Positions 25,429 through 32,938 of a stretch of DNA of 64,000 nt are shown here, piece by piece. Positions within the stretch are counted from its first letter, which is position 1; each line of letters begins with the position of its first letter. The position numbers and the translations under genes were made by a program. Source of the DNA: Shewanella eurypsychrophilus (GTDB lineage Bacteria; Pseudomonadota; Gammaproteobacteria; Enterobacterales; Shewanellaceae); assembly GCF_007004545.3 (NCBI RefSeq), contig NZ_CP045503.2, positions 4,062,102 to 4,126,101 on the forward strand. Reading direction: 5' to 3'. The notes beneath the pieces are model-generated. The model had not been told where the DNA came from, did not search any database, and was given only the letters and a program-made list of their open reading frames with translations.

Positions 25429-26006
25429 CACGCTATCCCCAAAATTTCACGCTTAATCGAGCTAACGGCATCAGCGGTGAGTCCGGCCTGGCTCGCCACT
25501 TTAACTGCAGCGTTCGCCGCTTCTTCGGCAAAGACCTTGCGGATCTCTTTCTCACGTTTGTGACTGGCCATGGCGGCTGATTCGAGACGCTGAACTGCGA
25601 GCATGGCATCTTTGATCATGCCCACATCGGCAGTTTCGCCATCTTCATTAAGCAAGGCTTTGAACAACTGACTGCGGGCCATCTCAAGAATGAGCTTGGT
25701 GACTTCACCTGTGGGCTTGTCTCCGAGCTCAGCGGTCCAAACTTGCGTTATCTCGCGCATTTCACGCAAACTCTTACCCACGGATTCCATTTTTGTGGCG
25801 TAACTATTCAAGCCTGAACGGGAGAGTTTCTGCTCTTCGGGCAAACCTGCAGCCTCTATCAGTGCATTGATTTCGCCTAGTAGCTCCATCTGAGTGATAG
25901 AGCCGTCACGCAGACCTGTGTCTAAGGTCTTACGAATGTCATCTGGCAGCAGGTCCACTTTAGAACGGCGGCCACGGGTTGGAGTCTCTGAATTAAAAGA
26001 GGTCAT
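25428..26006 (-). CDS. Terminase small subunit-like (Mu gp27, DUF3486)
   Basis: 192 residues of the DUF3486/gp27 family: 'RGRRSKVDLLPDDIRKTLDTGLRDGSITQMELLGEINALIEAAGL' is the conserved DNA-binding N-terminus and the rest is helical. It precedes gp28 with overlapping stop and start codons. It probably recognises the phage pac end. Confidence 0.88.
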   Translation of the reverse strand: MTSFNSETPTRGRRSKVDLLPDDIRKTLDTGLRDGSITQMELLGEINALIEAAGLPEEQKLSRSGLNSYATKMESVGKSLREMREITQVWTAELGDKPTGEVTKLILEMARSQLFKALLNEDGETADVGMIKDAMLAVQRLESAAMASHKREKEIRKVFAEEAANAAVKVASQAGLTADAVSSIKREILGIA

Positions 26007-26266
26007 TTTTCCTCCCGATCTGCTTCAAAAGAATATTTCAAATCACCCCAAGCCTCTTCCACAGCCTTTTTAAAAGCCCGCTCAGCTTGAGCCACTTCGG
26101 GCATCTTCTTAAAATAGATTTTACTAAAATCGCCATCCTTAAAAGGCTTGCCCTCGGCTTCACATCTTGGCTTGAGCACTTTGGCTTCTAAATCAGCCGT
26201 AGCCAATGCAAGCGCTAAATGACGTAATAACTTCTTTTGAGAGGCATTAAGTGGCTTAACCTTCAT
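26003..26266 (-). CDS. Small phage protein (Mu gp26 position)
   Basis: The ATG at 26266 begins 1 base after the stop of the gene before, giving 87 residues. A longer frame to 26335 lies inside that gene. It is basic and helical ('SQKKLLRHLALALATADLEAKVLKPRCEAEGKP'). It overlaps gp27 by 4 bp. No function known for this position. Confidence 0.6.
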   Translation of the reverse strand: MKVKPLNASQKKLLRHLALALATADLEAKVLKPRCEAEGKPFKDGDFSKIYFKKMPEVAQAERAFKKAVEEAWGDLKYSFEADREEK

Positions 26267-26267
26267 A

Positions 26268-26564
26268 CTATTCTCCCGCCCTAGGCCGCTTGATGCCTGG
26301 CACAAATGTGAGGCCATCAACCACATCTTGCCCACGGGATTTAAGCTCGGCGAGTAAATAGTTACCCTGAATTTTGACTGAGATTAAACCTTGCTCCTCA
26401 AGCCAATAGAGCTGAGTTTTAACCGTGTCGCTGCCCATCTCAACACCGAAGCTGGCGCAGGTGTCACGTACCATCGAATGGTTAGCACCAAAGCCCACCA
26501 TGGCCGCTAGCGCCGTCAATATTGAGCGGCGCTGGTGTTCATTTTTAATATCAGTTAATGCCAT
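26268..26564 (-). CDS. VpaChn25_0724-type phage protein, winged-helix-like
   Basis: 98 residues: 'RRSILTALAAMVGFGANHSMVRDTCASFGVEMGSDTVKTQLYWLEEQGLISVK' is the winged-helix body shared by this family in Mu-like phages. It probably binds DNA. It is coupled to the DUF2730 gene by a TAATG overlap. Confidence 0.75.
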   Translation of the reverse strand: MALTDIKNEHQRRSILTALAAMVGFGANHSMVRDTCASFGVEMGSDTVKTQLYWLEEQGLISVKIQGNYLLAELKSRGQDVVDGLTFVPGIKRPRAGE

Positions 26565-26872
26565 TAGTTTTTCTCTCTCAGTTCATTTTCGGTGAGCATC
26601 TCAGTCATCCGTTGCAGCGATTTAAGCTGAGGCGATACCGCCTTTAATTGGGCATTGACCTCGACTAGGTTCTTATCAAGACGATGAAATTCATCTTTAC
26701 TTGGCAGATGCTCTATATCGCTCTCTAGCTGGTCGACCCGTTTTTCTAGCTTGTTGATGTTGTCTTGCTTGGCGTAGGTCTTAGCCAGAAACCAGTTGGC
26801 ACATAAGAAAGCCAATGAAATGAATGCGTAAATCTGCACCCAATAGGTTTTAAACCACTCAATCACATTCAC
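26564..26872 (-). CDS. DUF2730 phage membrane protein
   Basis: I chose the GTG at 26872 because AAGGA lies seven bases upstream; the frame itself extends to 26935 inside the previous gene. The 102-residue product begins MNVIEWFKTYWVQIYAFISL, a transmembrane helix (about 10-28), then a coiled coil (KLEKRVDQLESDIEHL…). This is the DUF2730 family of Mu-like phages, which lies among the lysis genes. A holin-associated or spanin-like role is possible but unproved. Confidence 0.7.
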   Translation of the reverse strand: MNVIEWFKTYWVQIYAFISLAFLCANWFLAKTYAKQDNINKLEKRVDQLESDIEHLPSKDEFHRLDKNLVEVNAQLKAVSPQLKSLQRMTEMLTENELREKN

Positions 26873-26882
26873 GTTCAGATCC

Positions 26883-27098
26883 TTATTCGTGCTGTTGCTG
26901 ACATGGCACACAGCGAACAGCTTGAGGGTTTGCAACTAGCCTTGCTGTGCTCATAGCGCAATGACAACCCAAGCAGTACCTAACACCACCTTGCTCATAA
27001 GCTTGTTCGCTTTGATGACTCTTGCGCTGTTGTGTGGCCAGCGCATCATCACGGTATCGCTGCTCTAGCTCACTGGCGCGGTCAAACTGGTCGCTCAT
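26883..27098 (-). CDS. DksA/TraR-type zinc-finger protein
   Basis: 71 residues with C42-x2-C45 and C63-x2-C66, the C4 zinc finger of the TraR/DksA family, behind a short helix ('DQFDRASELEQRYRDDALATQQR'). Phage-borne TraR-like proteins bind the RNA polymerase secondary channel and can change host promoter use. It has a normal ribosome site (GATAGGAATAGATC before ATG). Confidence 0.82.
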   Translation of the reverse strand: MSDQFDRASELEQRYRDDALATQQRKSHQSEQAYEQGGVRYCLGCHCAMSTARLVANPQAVRCVPCQQQHE

Positions 27099-27171
27099 GA
27101 TCTATTCCTATCATCTATGGCCCCTTATTGAATGGGCCCTGGTTAAACATGTATTACTGGTAACTCAGCCT

Positions 27172-27390
27172 CTAATTTTCTGGATGATGCTCTAGCAACG
27201 CATCGACTAAACCCGCTGAGGCACAGTAATCAATGCCGATACTTAAGCCGTTGTCTTTCATTTTGGCTTTGATTTGGGCACGAGCCTCTGAGCTAGTGGT
27301 GCCACAATAAACCCGTGAGATATCGCCGAACTCATAACTCGCACAAGCACTAAAACAGATAGCTAACATGAGTGAAATAAAGGTTTTCAT
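27172..27390 (-). CDS. Small phage lipoprotein
   Basis: 72 residues. The N-terminus 'KTFISLMLAICFSAC' is a signal peptide with a lipobox-like FSAC, so the mature protein is probably attached to the outer or inner membrane through Cys16. Two further cysteines could form a disulphide. It lies in the lysis block and could serve as an o-spanin-like lipoprotein, but it is not proline-rich like Rz1. It overlaps DUF1353 by 4 bp. Confidence 0.65.
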   Translation of the reverse strand: MKTFISLMLAICFSACASYEFGDISRVYCGTTSSEARAQIKAKMKDNGLSIGIDYCASAGLVDALLEHHPEN

Positions 27391-27806
27391 CTGTATCTCC
27401 TATTTTTTGTTGGTGGTTTTTCTTTAGGGAACGTCCAGCGAGGTGCGCCTATTTTGAGTGCTCCGTACATGGCTAGGGCTTTAACTTTACTGACACCATC
27501 AGCCCGAATCGCGTCATAAAACATACGATGTACCTGCTTGTGAGGGCGTGATTGAGTGACGCAATAAACATCGTGGATCACACTACTGCGGCGATAACGA
27601 CCATTGAATGGTGAGCCAATGAGGTACCACAGTGGACGGGGAATTGAAGCCCCATCGATGATAGACCCAGCAGGGGCAGTCCATTTGATCCCGTCTTTAT
27701 CAACAAAGGAAAAGGGCTCTTCTAGCAACATTTTTCGTGGCTCTTTGGCAAGCCAATGAGTGACTACTCGGCCAATAAAGTGTGGCTTTGTGAGTTTTTG
27801 ACTCAT
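27387..27806 (-). CDS. DUF1353 phage protein
   Basis: 139 residues with the DUF1353 core: 'TAPAGSIIDGASIPRPLWYLIGSPFNGRYRRSSVIHDVYCVTQ', 'FYDAIRADGVSKVKALAMYGAL'. Members sit next to lysis genes of Mu-like phages; their function is not established. It overlaps neighbours at both ends by 4 bp. Confidence 0.82.
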   Translation of the reverse strand: MSQKLTKPHFIGRVVTHWLAKEPRKMLLEEPFSFVDKDGIKWTAPAGSIIDGASIPRPLWYLIGSPFNGRYRRSSVIHDVYCVTQSRPHKQVHRMFYDAIRADGVSKVKALAMYGALKIGAPRWTFPKEKPPTKNRRYR

Positions 27807-28084
27807 AAGTGCCTCCTTAGCATGTGATGGATCTCGTTGATGGATTGCCTAGCAATGCTTGGGGCTGGATGCACAGTTCTGCCAGCTCTTAACTTGAGTC
27901 GTTCAGCCTGTATATCGACCATGCTCACGCTGCACCAGCCTCGGCGAAACTGACTCTGCCAAGTGGCATCGTGACTGTAGAGTGGGCATGGCAAAGCGCT
28001 GGCACAGTCATCCGCACGCTTAGTTTCAGCTGTTAAACGCTGAACGCGTCCCGCTTGATAACGTGCTAACTGATGGCGGTTCAT
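27803..28084 (-). CDS. Rmf/CrpP-like small basic phage protein
   Basis: The ATG at 28084 overlaps the endolysin stop (ATGA), giving 93 residues. The middle 'CPLYSHDATWQSQFRRGW' has the Trp-x-x-x-Phe-x-x-Gly-Trp pattern seen in ribosome modulation factor and CrpP-like small proteins. The protein is strongly basic. Assignment to that fold is tentative. Confidence 0.5.
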   Translation of the reverse strand: MNRHQLARYQAGRVQRLTAETKRADDCASALPCPLYSHDATWQSQFRRGWCSVSMVDIQAERLKLRAGRTVHPAPSIARQSINEIHHMLRRHL

Positions 28085-28680
28085 GCAGCCGCTCGTCTTG
28101 CAGAGTTCGGCTGCCATCCCTGCCAGCCGTAGCGGTTGGCAGCTTGGTAGACAGCTAATTGCAGCTTGGTGAGGCGATGCATCCAGCCTAAAAGGAATAT
28201 GGCCTGGCTGTGATCATTCATCACGATGCGGGCATACTTACGCCCACGGCGAGCGAGGTACAGGGTCAATAGGTCATTGTTTTTATGAGCATGAGTATGA
28301 CGGTCGATGGCCGCCAACGTAATAGGGCCGAGTATGCCGTCAGGCTTAGCCTTAATCGCACGTTGCAGCATTTCAATCGCCATGCGTGGCCCGTGGTTTA
28401 CTGCAGCGTCGAATACCGCAATGGCCAATACATTGGGCAGTTCATCACAGCGACACACGCGCCAGTAATCGCGGTGGTAAATACGTTTAGCTTTTTCGAG
28501 GGTTAAAGTATTGAAATCAATATTGGGATATGAACGGCGGCTAATGCCGTAAAGGGTTTCACCGCCTCGGTCGGCAGCTACATTGGAATGACCTCCCTCA
28601 GCCGAAATTATCCAGCTAAAAGCAACTGGGTAGATTTGACCAAAGTGTTTATTAAGTGTAGATATTTTGTGTATTTTCAT
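28081..28680 (-). CDS. Endolysin, glycoside hydrolase 108 family
   Basis: 199 residues. 'WIISAEGGHSNVAADRGGETLYGISRRSYP' is the GH108 signature with catalytic Glu28 in the EGG motif. The C-terminal part ('AIKAKPDGILGPITLAAIDRH') is the family's peptidoglycan-binding-3 domain. It cuts the sugar backbone of murein to release phage. There is no signal peptide, so it needs a holin. The start lies one base after a 6-bp hairpin, behind a putative late promoter. Confidence 0.9.
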   Translation of the reverse strand: MKIHKISTLNKHFGQIYPVAFSWIISAEGGHSNVAADRGGETLYGISRRSYPNIDFNTLTLEKAKRIYHRDYWRVCRCDELPNVLAIAVFDAAVNHGPRMAIEMLQRAIKAKPDGILGPITLAAIDRHTHAHKNNDLLTLYLARRGRKYARIVMNDHSQAIFLLGWMHRLTKLQLAVYQAANRYGWQGWQPNSARRAAA

Positions 28681-28681
28681 G

Positions 28682-28757
28682 CTGCCAGAGTGGCAGTATG
28701 AGTGGAGAAGGTTAATTAACCTCGGTTAGTAAATAATTTACTAACTCAGGTTAATTA
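28682..28757 (-). promoter_or_regulatory. Putative late promoter/operator and leader hairpin before the endolysin
   Basis: Read leftward, TTACTAACCGAGGTTAAT (28715-28732) holds a TAACC-N2-GGTTA dyad 34 nt before the ATG-proximal hairpin (CTGCCA/TGGCAG, 28682-28696). A second dyad half (TTAACCTGAGTTAGTAAA, about 28737-28754) precedes it. The arrangement repeats the one before the head protease gene. Confidence 0.5.
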
Positions 28758-28777
28758 AAACTTTGCTACAAAGATGC

Positions 28778-29308
28778 TTACTTTGCCGCGCCAGGCTTAG
28801 GAATTGATGAGGACCAATTAAACAAGTTCGCTGTATTTTCTTTAAACCAATTGATTTTATGCAGTTGGTCATCATCACAACCTAGCTTACGGGAAGCATC
28901 ATTATGACAAATTTCCAGCAATAGCTTTTTAATTGGGGGCTCATTCATTTCAATCGCGGCAAGACGAAGTTTGATAGAAATATCCCCTGCATCATCCAGC
29001 TCATCCCCAAATTCGAGTAAGGTTTGATTTACCGCTAAGTAATCACGTCTGAGGCTATCATGCAGGTTAGCTTTACCGCGAGTATCAATGATCAGATCGA
29101 TACTCTGTAGTACAGCCACAAATGCAGCACATAACATTCCTATCTGCGCTTGTTGTGTAAAAAAAGCCACTGCAGATGTAGAAAATATTAATGATAATGC
29201 ACCCGTAACGCGATGCCAGCTCTCAAAAAACTGCTGACGACGCATATGGTAGTGCACCCCCAAGCCAATTTGATATTGGCAATTGAAGATTTTCTCAGAG
29301 CTAGACAT
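28778..29308 (-). CDS. SLATT-like two-transmembrane protein
   Basis: 176 residues. 'CQYQIGLGVHYHMRRQQFFESWHRVTGALSLIFSTSAVAFF' and 'GMLCAAFVAVLQSIDLIIDTRGKANLHDSLRRDYLAVNQTLLEF' carry two transmembrane helices (about 38-54 and 58-75) and the YHxxRxxFF approach seen in SLATT-domain proteins, a family named for its association with SMODS and SLOG domains in nucleotide-signalled immunity and predicted to form membrane pores. The C-terminal half is helical and acidic. No nucleotide-sensing partner is seen beside it. It may be a superinfection-exclusion or abortive-infection effector; that is inference. Confidence 0.65.
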   Translation of the reverse strand: MSSSEKIFNCQYQIGLGVHYHMRRQQFFESWHRVTGALSLIFSTSAVAFFTQQAQIGMLCAAFVAVLQSIDLIIDTRGKANLHDSLRRDYLAVNQTLLEFGDELDDAGDISIKLRLAAIEMNEPPIKKLLLEICHNDASRKLGCDDDQLHKINWFKENTANLFNWSSSIPKPGAAK

Positions 29309-29317
29309 AGGCAGCCT

Positions 29318-29512
29318 CTATTTTTTATCAACTGGCTTATCGCTACCACCTGCAGGCTTAGGTGGTTCGAAATGAGATGTGATCTCGTGTTTAAAAGATT
29401 CAACATTCTCATACATACTTTCATCTACATTATATTGTTCATTACTGCTCGTAGAGTCGTTGCTATTCGTGTTTGTGTTGTTGGTATTATCTAAAGGTTT
29501 ATCTTTGCTCAT
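29318..29512 (-). CDS. Small disordered acidic protein upstream of the SLATT gene
   Basis: 64 residues, mostly Asn, Ser, Thr, Asp, Glu and Pro, with no predicted fold ('NTNNTNTNSNDSTSSNEQY' region). AGGGA precedes the ATG. It ends 9 bases before the SLATT-like gene, so the two form one unit, and could be a small regulator or partner of it. Low complexity makes this less certain. Confidence 0.5.
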   Translation of the reverse strand: MSKDKPLDNTNNTNTNSNDSTSSNEQYNVDESMYENVESFKHEITSHFEPPKPAGGSDKPVDKK

Positions 29513-29621
29513 TATAGTGTCCCTATAAAAACTATCAAACTTACGATTAATACAGACAAAACGGCTCGCCTATATTGGTTTATAAAATCAAATTGAGTTC
29601 AACTCTTAAGCATTCTTATTT

Positions 29622-30998
29622 TTAACTTCCAACCGAAAATGTTACTAGTTCCTCAAAAACCTTCATAGAAGCTATGTCCCCACCTCCTGAGATTGTACCT
29701 ATCGTACACTCCGTGAGCGGAAGATCAGACAGCTCCCTTGTTAATATTGCAGTTATTTCAGAAGCGACTTCGACTTGAGGCACCTGCAAAATCAACCTGA
29801 CTTTATCCATTCCACTCTTTTTAGCGAAATGATGCGCTTTAACAATCGACTTACTAACAAGACCAATTACCCCATCAGGGCTTTGAACCTCTACAAGATT
29901 GATTGCTACGGATATTTCATCTAAACGAGTAATATAGTCGACACCTATAGTTTCAATAGATGATTTTACCTCTCCATCATATTGCGTTTTTAGCCAATTA
30001 AGGACTAATAACCTTGTAATGCTTTTGGAGAAAAAGCTCATCACTGCAGGAAAAGAAATTTTACTCGCCAGAGTCGAAACATCTCTAACTTCTTCTATCG
30101 TCTCTTCTGAAACTCCAGCATTTAACTGTTCATTTGCTTGCTTCAAGAACCCCTCGGAGCTATACATATGAAATCGCTTCACGCCAGACTTTTGGCTAAT
30201 TTCCCCCTTTAACTCTGGTCTTGGTGATATCGTCTTCTCACCATTTTGTTTGACCTTCAACCACCAATCTTCTTTATTGTCATCAGTGATAAAAATCAGA
30301 TCTGACAGTTGGCTCTCTTTTGCATATTCAACTACTTGTGCCCAAACGATATAGTCACTGTACTTTCTCTGGTAGCTTAGATCGGCATAAGAAAATATTG
30401 GCTCACCCGATTGATCTTTCTTATCATCCATATAACCAGGAGGCACTTTGTTCTTAAACCTTGTTTCAGCCTCCTTCTCAAGTGACTTTATGGCCTCTTG
30501 GCTTGATGGCCTTGGGCCAACCTTACCGTCCAATAACGTATCAAGCCGAATTCGGATCTGATCATCCCCTACGACACTAAAATGCTCTTTTTCTAACGTA
30601 TCGAGCTCTTTCAGAAACTTTTCGCCTGCGGCATTGATATCACTAATGAAAGCATCGGGGGTTATCGTTGAGTGTCGTTTACTGAGCTGCAATTTATTTA
30701 GCTCCCCCTGCATCGTGGAGGTACAGCTGTTAACGACCTTTTTAACCTCAGAAAACTTCGAATGTTGACTAGCGATGACCTTCAGTCGGTTTCGCTGATA
30801 TTCAAGAGCCACATGGTATGGCACCCAAACCCTGTCTTTAAAGCGTTCAATGACATCTATTAACTGCTTAGTTGTGCTTTCCTGGTATCGATAAAGGTTA
30901 AGCAACACATTGGCGTCGAAAACAAAGTGGGCGTTCTCCCACAGGTGTTTTACTTCTTGCTCTTGAAGACCATAAAAGCCATTAAATTCATTCTTCAT
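29622..30998 (-). CDS. PIN_8-family nuclease, putative defence effector
   Basis: 458 residues. 'FVFDANVLLNLYRY' (Asp28), 'VWVPYHVALEYQRNR' (Glu66), 'PPGYMDDKK', 'YSDYIVWAQVVEYAK' (Asp215) and 'LIFITDDNKEDWW' (Asp239/240/244) are the acidic metal-binding residues and conserved blocks of the PIN-like PIN_8 family. The remaining 200 residues form a separate C-terminal domain of unknown fold. PIN proteins cut RNA. It begins 10 bases after the Trypco2-like gene, in the run behind the phage repressor, so it should be expressed in lysogens. Confidence 0.8.
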   Translation of the reverse strand: MKNEFNGFYGLQEQEVKHLWENAHFVFDANVLLNLYRYQESTTKQLIDVIERFKDRVWVPYHVALEYQRNRLKVIASQHSKFSEVKKVVNSCTSTMQGELNKLQLSKRHSTITPDAFISDINAAGEKFLKELDTLEKEHFSVVGDDQIRIRLDTLLDGKVGPRPSSQEAIKSLEKEAETRFKNKVPPGYMDDKKDQSGEPIFSYADLSYQRKYSDYIVWAQVVEYAKESQLSDLIFITDDNKEDWWLKVKQNGEKTISPRPELKGEISQKSGVKRFHMYSSEGFLKQANEQLNAGVSEETIEEVRDVSTLASKISFPAVMSFFSKSITRLLVLNWLKTQYDGEVKSSIETIGVDYITRLDEISVAINLVEVQSPDGVIGLVSKSIVKAHHFAKKSGMDKVRLILQVPQVEVASEITAILTRELSDLPLTECTIGTISGGGDIASMKVFEELVTFSVGS

Positions 30999-31008
30999 TA
31001 TTAGATAC

Positions 31009-31395
31009 TTAGTCTTTATCTGATTTACTGGATGACATCACCACGGGGACAGAGAACTTAATCCGTGAGGTGCTAGCTGCTTTGTTAGTTGATTCGCCAC
31101 CGCCACTCAGTCCTAACGACATAACAGCAACTTTTAAACCGGCTTGCTTCTTATCAGAAGCATCAACCACCACGGCAATATCGAAATCGACTTTATGTAC
31201 AACACGCGTCCCATCTATATTGCGATAGGTTGCACCTTCATCTTTAGTACGACCAAATATCTGTGGATCTTTGTTGTCGATTTTAAAGTTATGGGGACTA
31301 ATGATCGCATTGGTATCCTTAAGCGCTTCACCTGCATCCATAACTCCCTTTGTGATATCAACCAGGGAAGATTTAATAAATTCACGTAATTCCAC
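31009..31395 (-). CDS. Trypco2-like (trypsin-co-occurring) domain protein
   Basis: 128 residues. The C-terminal half, 'VVHKVDFDIAVVVDASDKKQAGLKVAVMSLGLSGGGESTNKAASTSRIKFSVPVVM', has the strand, glycine-serine loop and 'SRIKF' strand order of Trypco2 domains, which are found beside peptidase and other effectors in bacterial conflict systems and may act as sensors or inhibitors. The N-terminus is helical. Similarity is judged by eye only. Confidence 0.5.
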   Translation of the reverse strand: MELREFIKSSLVDITKGVMDAGEALKDTNAIISPHNFKIDNKDPQIFGRTKDEGATYRNIDGTRVVHKVDFDIAVVVDASDKKQAGLKVAVMSLGLSGGGESTNKAASTSRIKFSVPVVMSSSKSDKD

Positions 31396-31424
31396 TTAAA
31401 TTCCTCTTAAAATCTATCAGGTTA

Positions 31425-32387
31425 TTAAAAATACCTAAACCAGCCTAATGCACTGACAATGGCAGCAAAGGTAAATACACCAACGAGTGCATACTGCTTA
31501 GCTTCCTTTAGCGATTGATTCGTCTTAGCTTGAGTATCCTTATATGCCTCAACTTTCAGTTGATGTTCCTTCTCCAACTTGTGGACATGGGTCGTTAAGA
31601 CTTTGACGCTTCTATCAGCTATTTCCAGCTTCTGATTTACCTCAACCAGCTCTTTGTCACGTTGCTGCAGGTCTTCATTGGCTATTACAACAGCCTCTGT
31701 CTCAGCAATATCGATGGAGCGCAGATGTGACTTCAGATCTTGCTTAGCCTTTATTTCTTCAGCCTGGCTTAGATCTAGTTGCAAGGTAAGCAGCTCACAC
31801 TTTTTCTTGTTAAGAAAATAGAGTGCCTTATGGAAGTTGTTCTGGCTGATTGACTTATATCTAGGCGGGACAATATTCTTTGGTACATCACAAAAGTCAC
31901 TGACACCTGACCACAGTTTAGGCTTAGTCATATCAGTATTGAGTGGCTTAGCGAGCACCATAATCTGCTCTAGGCACTCGTGAAGTTCAGAGCATTGAGG
32001 GCCGGTAAGACACTCATCAGTTTCTCTTTGTCCTGGTGCTATTGAAGGCTTTGGGTTGAATGCGGTAGCAGGAGATTGTTTGGGGCCATAGTACGGATGA
32101 TTAGATTGAGTTGGATAAGAAGGTTCTGGATGATAAGGCGGTACGTAGCTCACATGATTATTGACTACAATACTGGGGTTTTGCTCAACGTGATGACTAT
32201 CCTCACTTTTCACAAACACCTTGTTAATAGAAGGATTTTCTGACTTCTGAGATAACATGCTGTCTCTAGATGCGAGAACTGCATCTAGGATATCATCACC
32301 TGACTCACTTAACATTCCATTCAATTTATTGTCCATTCCTTTGGCCATTAATTCATCCACACAACTGTCTACATCTTTATCATCCAT
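31425..32387 (-). CDS. Coiled-coil protein with C-terminal transmembrane anchor
   Basis: 320 residues. The first 130 are acidic then Pro/Tyr-rich and probably disordered; residues about 180-290 form a long coiled coil ('KQDLKSHLRSIDIAETEAVV', 'LEIADRSVKVLTTHVHKLEKE'), and the end is one transmembrane helix (about 298-320) with a short basic tip. It starts 22 bases after the phage repressor stop, so it is probably cotranscribed with it. It could anchor or gather the nuclease and Trypco2-like partner at the membrane. No family recognised. Confidence 0.65.
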   Translation of the reverse strand: MDDKDVDSCVDELMAKGMDNKLNGMLSESGDDILDAVLASRDSMLSQKSENPSINKVFVKSEDSHHVEQNPSIVVNNHVSYVPPYHPEPSYPTQSNHPYYGPKQSPATAFNPKPSIAPGQRETDECLTGPQCSELHECLEQIMVLAKPLNTDMTKPKLWSGVSDFCDVPKNIVPPRYKSISQNNFHKALYFLNKKKCELLTLQLDLSQAEEIKAKQDLKSHLRSIDIAETEAVVIANEDLQQRDKELVEVNQKLEIADRSVKVLTTHVHKLEKEHQLKVEAYKDTQAKTNQSLKEAKQYALVGVFTFAAIVSALGWFRYF

Positions 32388-32409
32388 ACAGCTACTACCT
32401 TGTGTATTC

Positions 32410-32829
32410 TTATGCTGCGAAAAGTGAAATTACCTTAGCTCCTAACTCAACAGGATCGACCTCTTTGTTTTCCTCTTTAGCCTGTTTGAAAATTTGATAA
32501 ATCTCCATAGCCACAGGATAGAACATCTCAGGATGGGCTAACTTTCTCCCAGAACGATGAACATATTTTGCAACCAAGTCGATCGCTTTCTCTTGCAGAT
32601 GAAAATCAAAATCCGCTGTGAAGCTGCGCTTTCCTGTGATCACAAATTGAGTATCGCAGCCAATCATTTGTGCTAGAGCAAGGTACTCAACGTCAGGCTT
32701 TCTTTTTCCCGTTTCATAATTCGATTGAGTTAACTTTGTCACTCCACACTTTCCAGCAAAATCTGGTTGATTTAACCCGAGCTTTTGACGTTCAGATTTT
32801 AAACGTTGAAAAAAAGTATCCATATGCAT
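32410..32829 (-). CDS. Phage repressor-like XRE-family regulator
   Basis: 139 residues. Residues 7-62 are a Cro/C1-type helix-turn-helix ('LKSERQKLGLNQPDFAGKCGVTKLTQSNYETGKRKPDVEYLALAQ'); the C-terminal half is helical. It lies divergent from the early operon, with the operator and early promoter between them, the position of Mu c. It probably maintains lysogeny by blocking the rightward promoter. The accessory operon follows it directly. Confidence 0.8.
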   Translation of the reverse strand: MHMDTFFQRLKSERQKLGLNQPDFAGKCGVTKLTQSNYETGKRKPDVEYLALAQMIGCDTQFVITGKRSFTADFDFHLQEKAIDLVAKYVHRSGRKLAHPEMFYPVAMEIYQIFKQAKEENKEVDPVELGAKVISLFAA

Positions 32830-32839
32830 ACAAAAACCA

Positions 32840-32868
32840 TTGACAGTATACGTTCGTATACCTATAGT
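32840..32868 (+). promoter_or_regulatory. Early promoter with a palindromic operator in its spacer
   Basis: TTGACA (32840-32845) and TATAGT (32863-32868) are 17 bases apart, a near-consensus sigma70 promoter reading toward the transposase operon. The spacer holds the perfect palindrome GTATACG-TT-CGTATAC (32846-32861). A repressor bound there would block polymerase directly. Confidence 0.7.
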
Positions 32869-32887
32869 TATCCCATCTTATTAACTG

Positions 32888-32911
32888 GTTTACGAATTGC
32901 ACCCCGTAAAC
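32888..32911. promoter_or_regulatory. Second dyad in the switch region (GTTTACG-N10-CGTAAAC)
   Basis: Two perfect 7-bp arms with a 10-bp gap lie between the early promoter and the Ner-like gene. One helical turn plus separates the arms' centres. It may be the binding site of the Ner-like protein, acting on the early transcript's initial region or on the leftward repressor promoter. Confidence 0.4.
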
Positions 32912-32938
32912 AACATTTATGTATCAGAGGATTAAATC

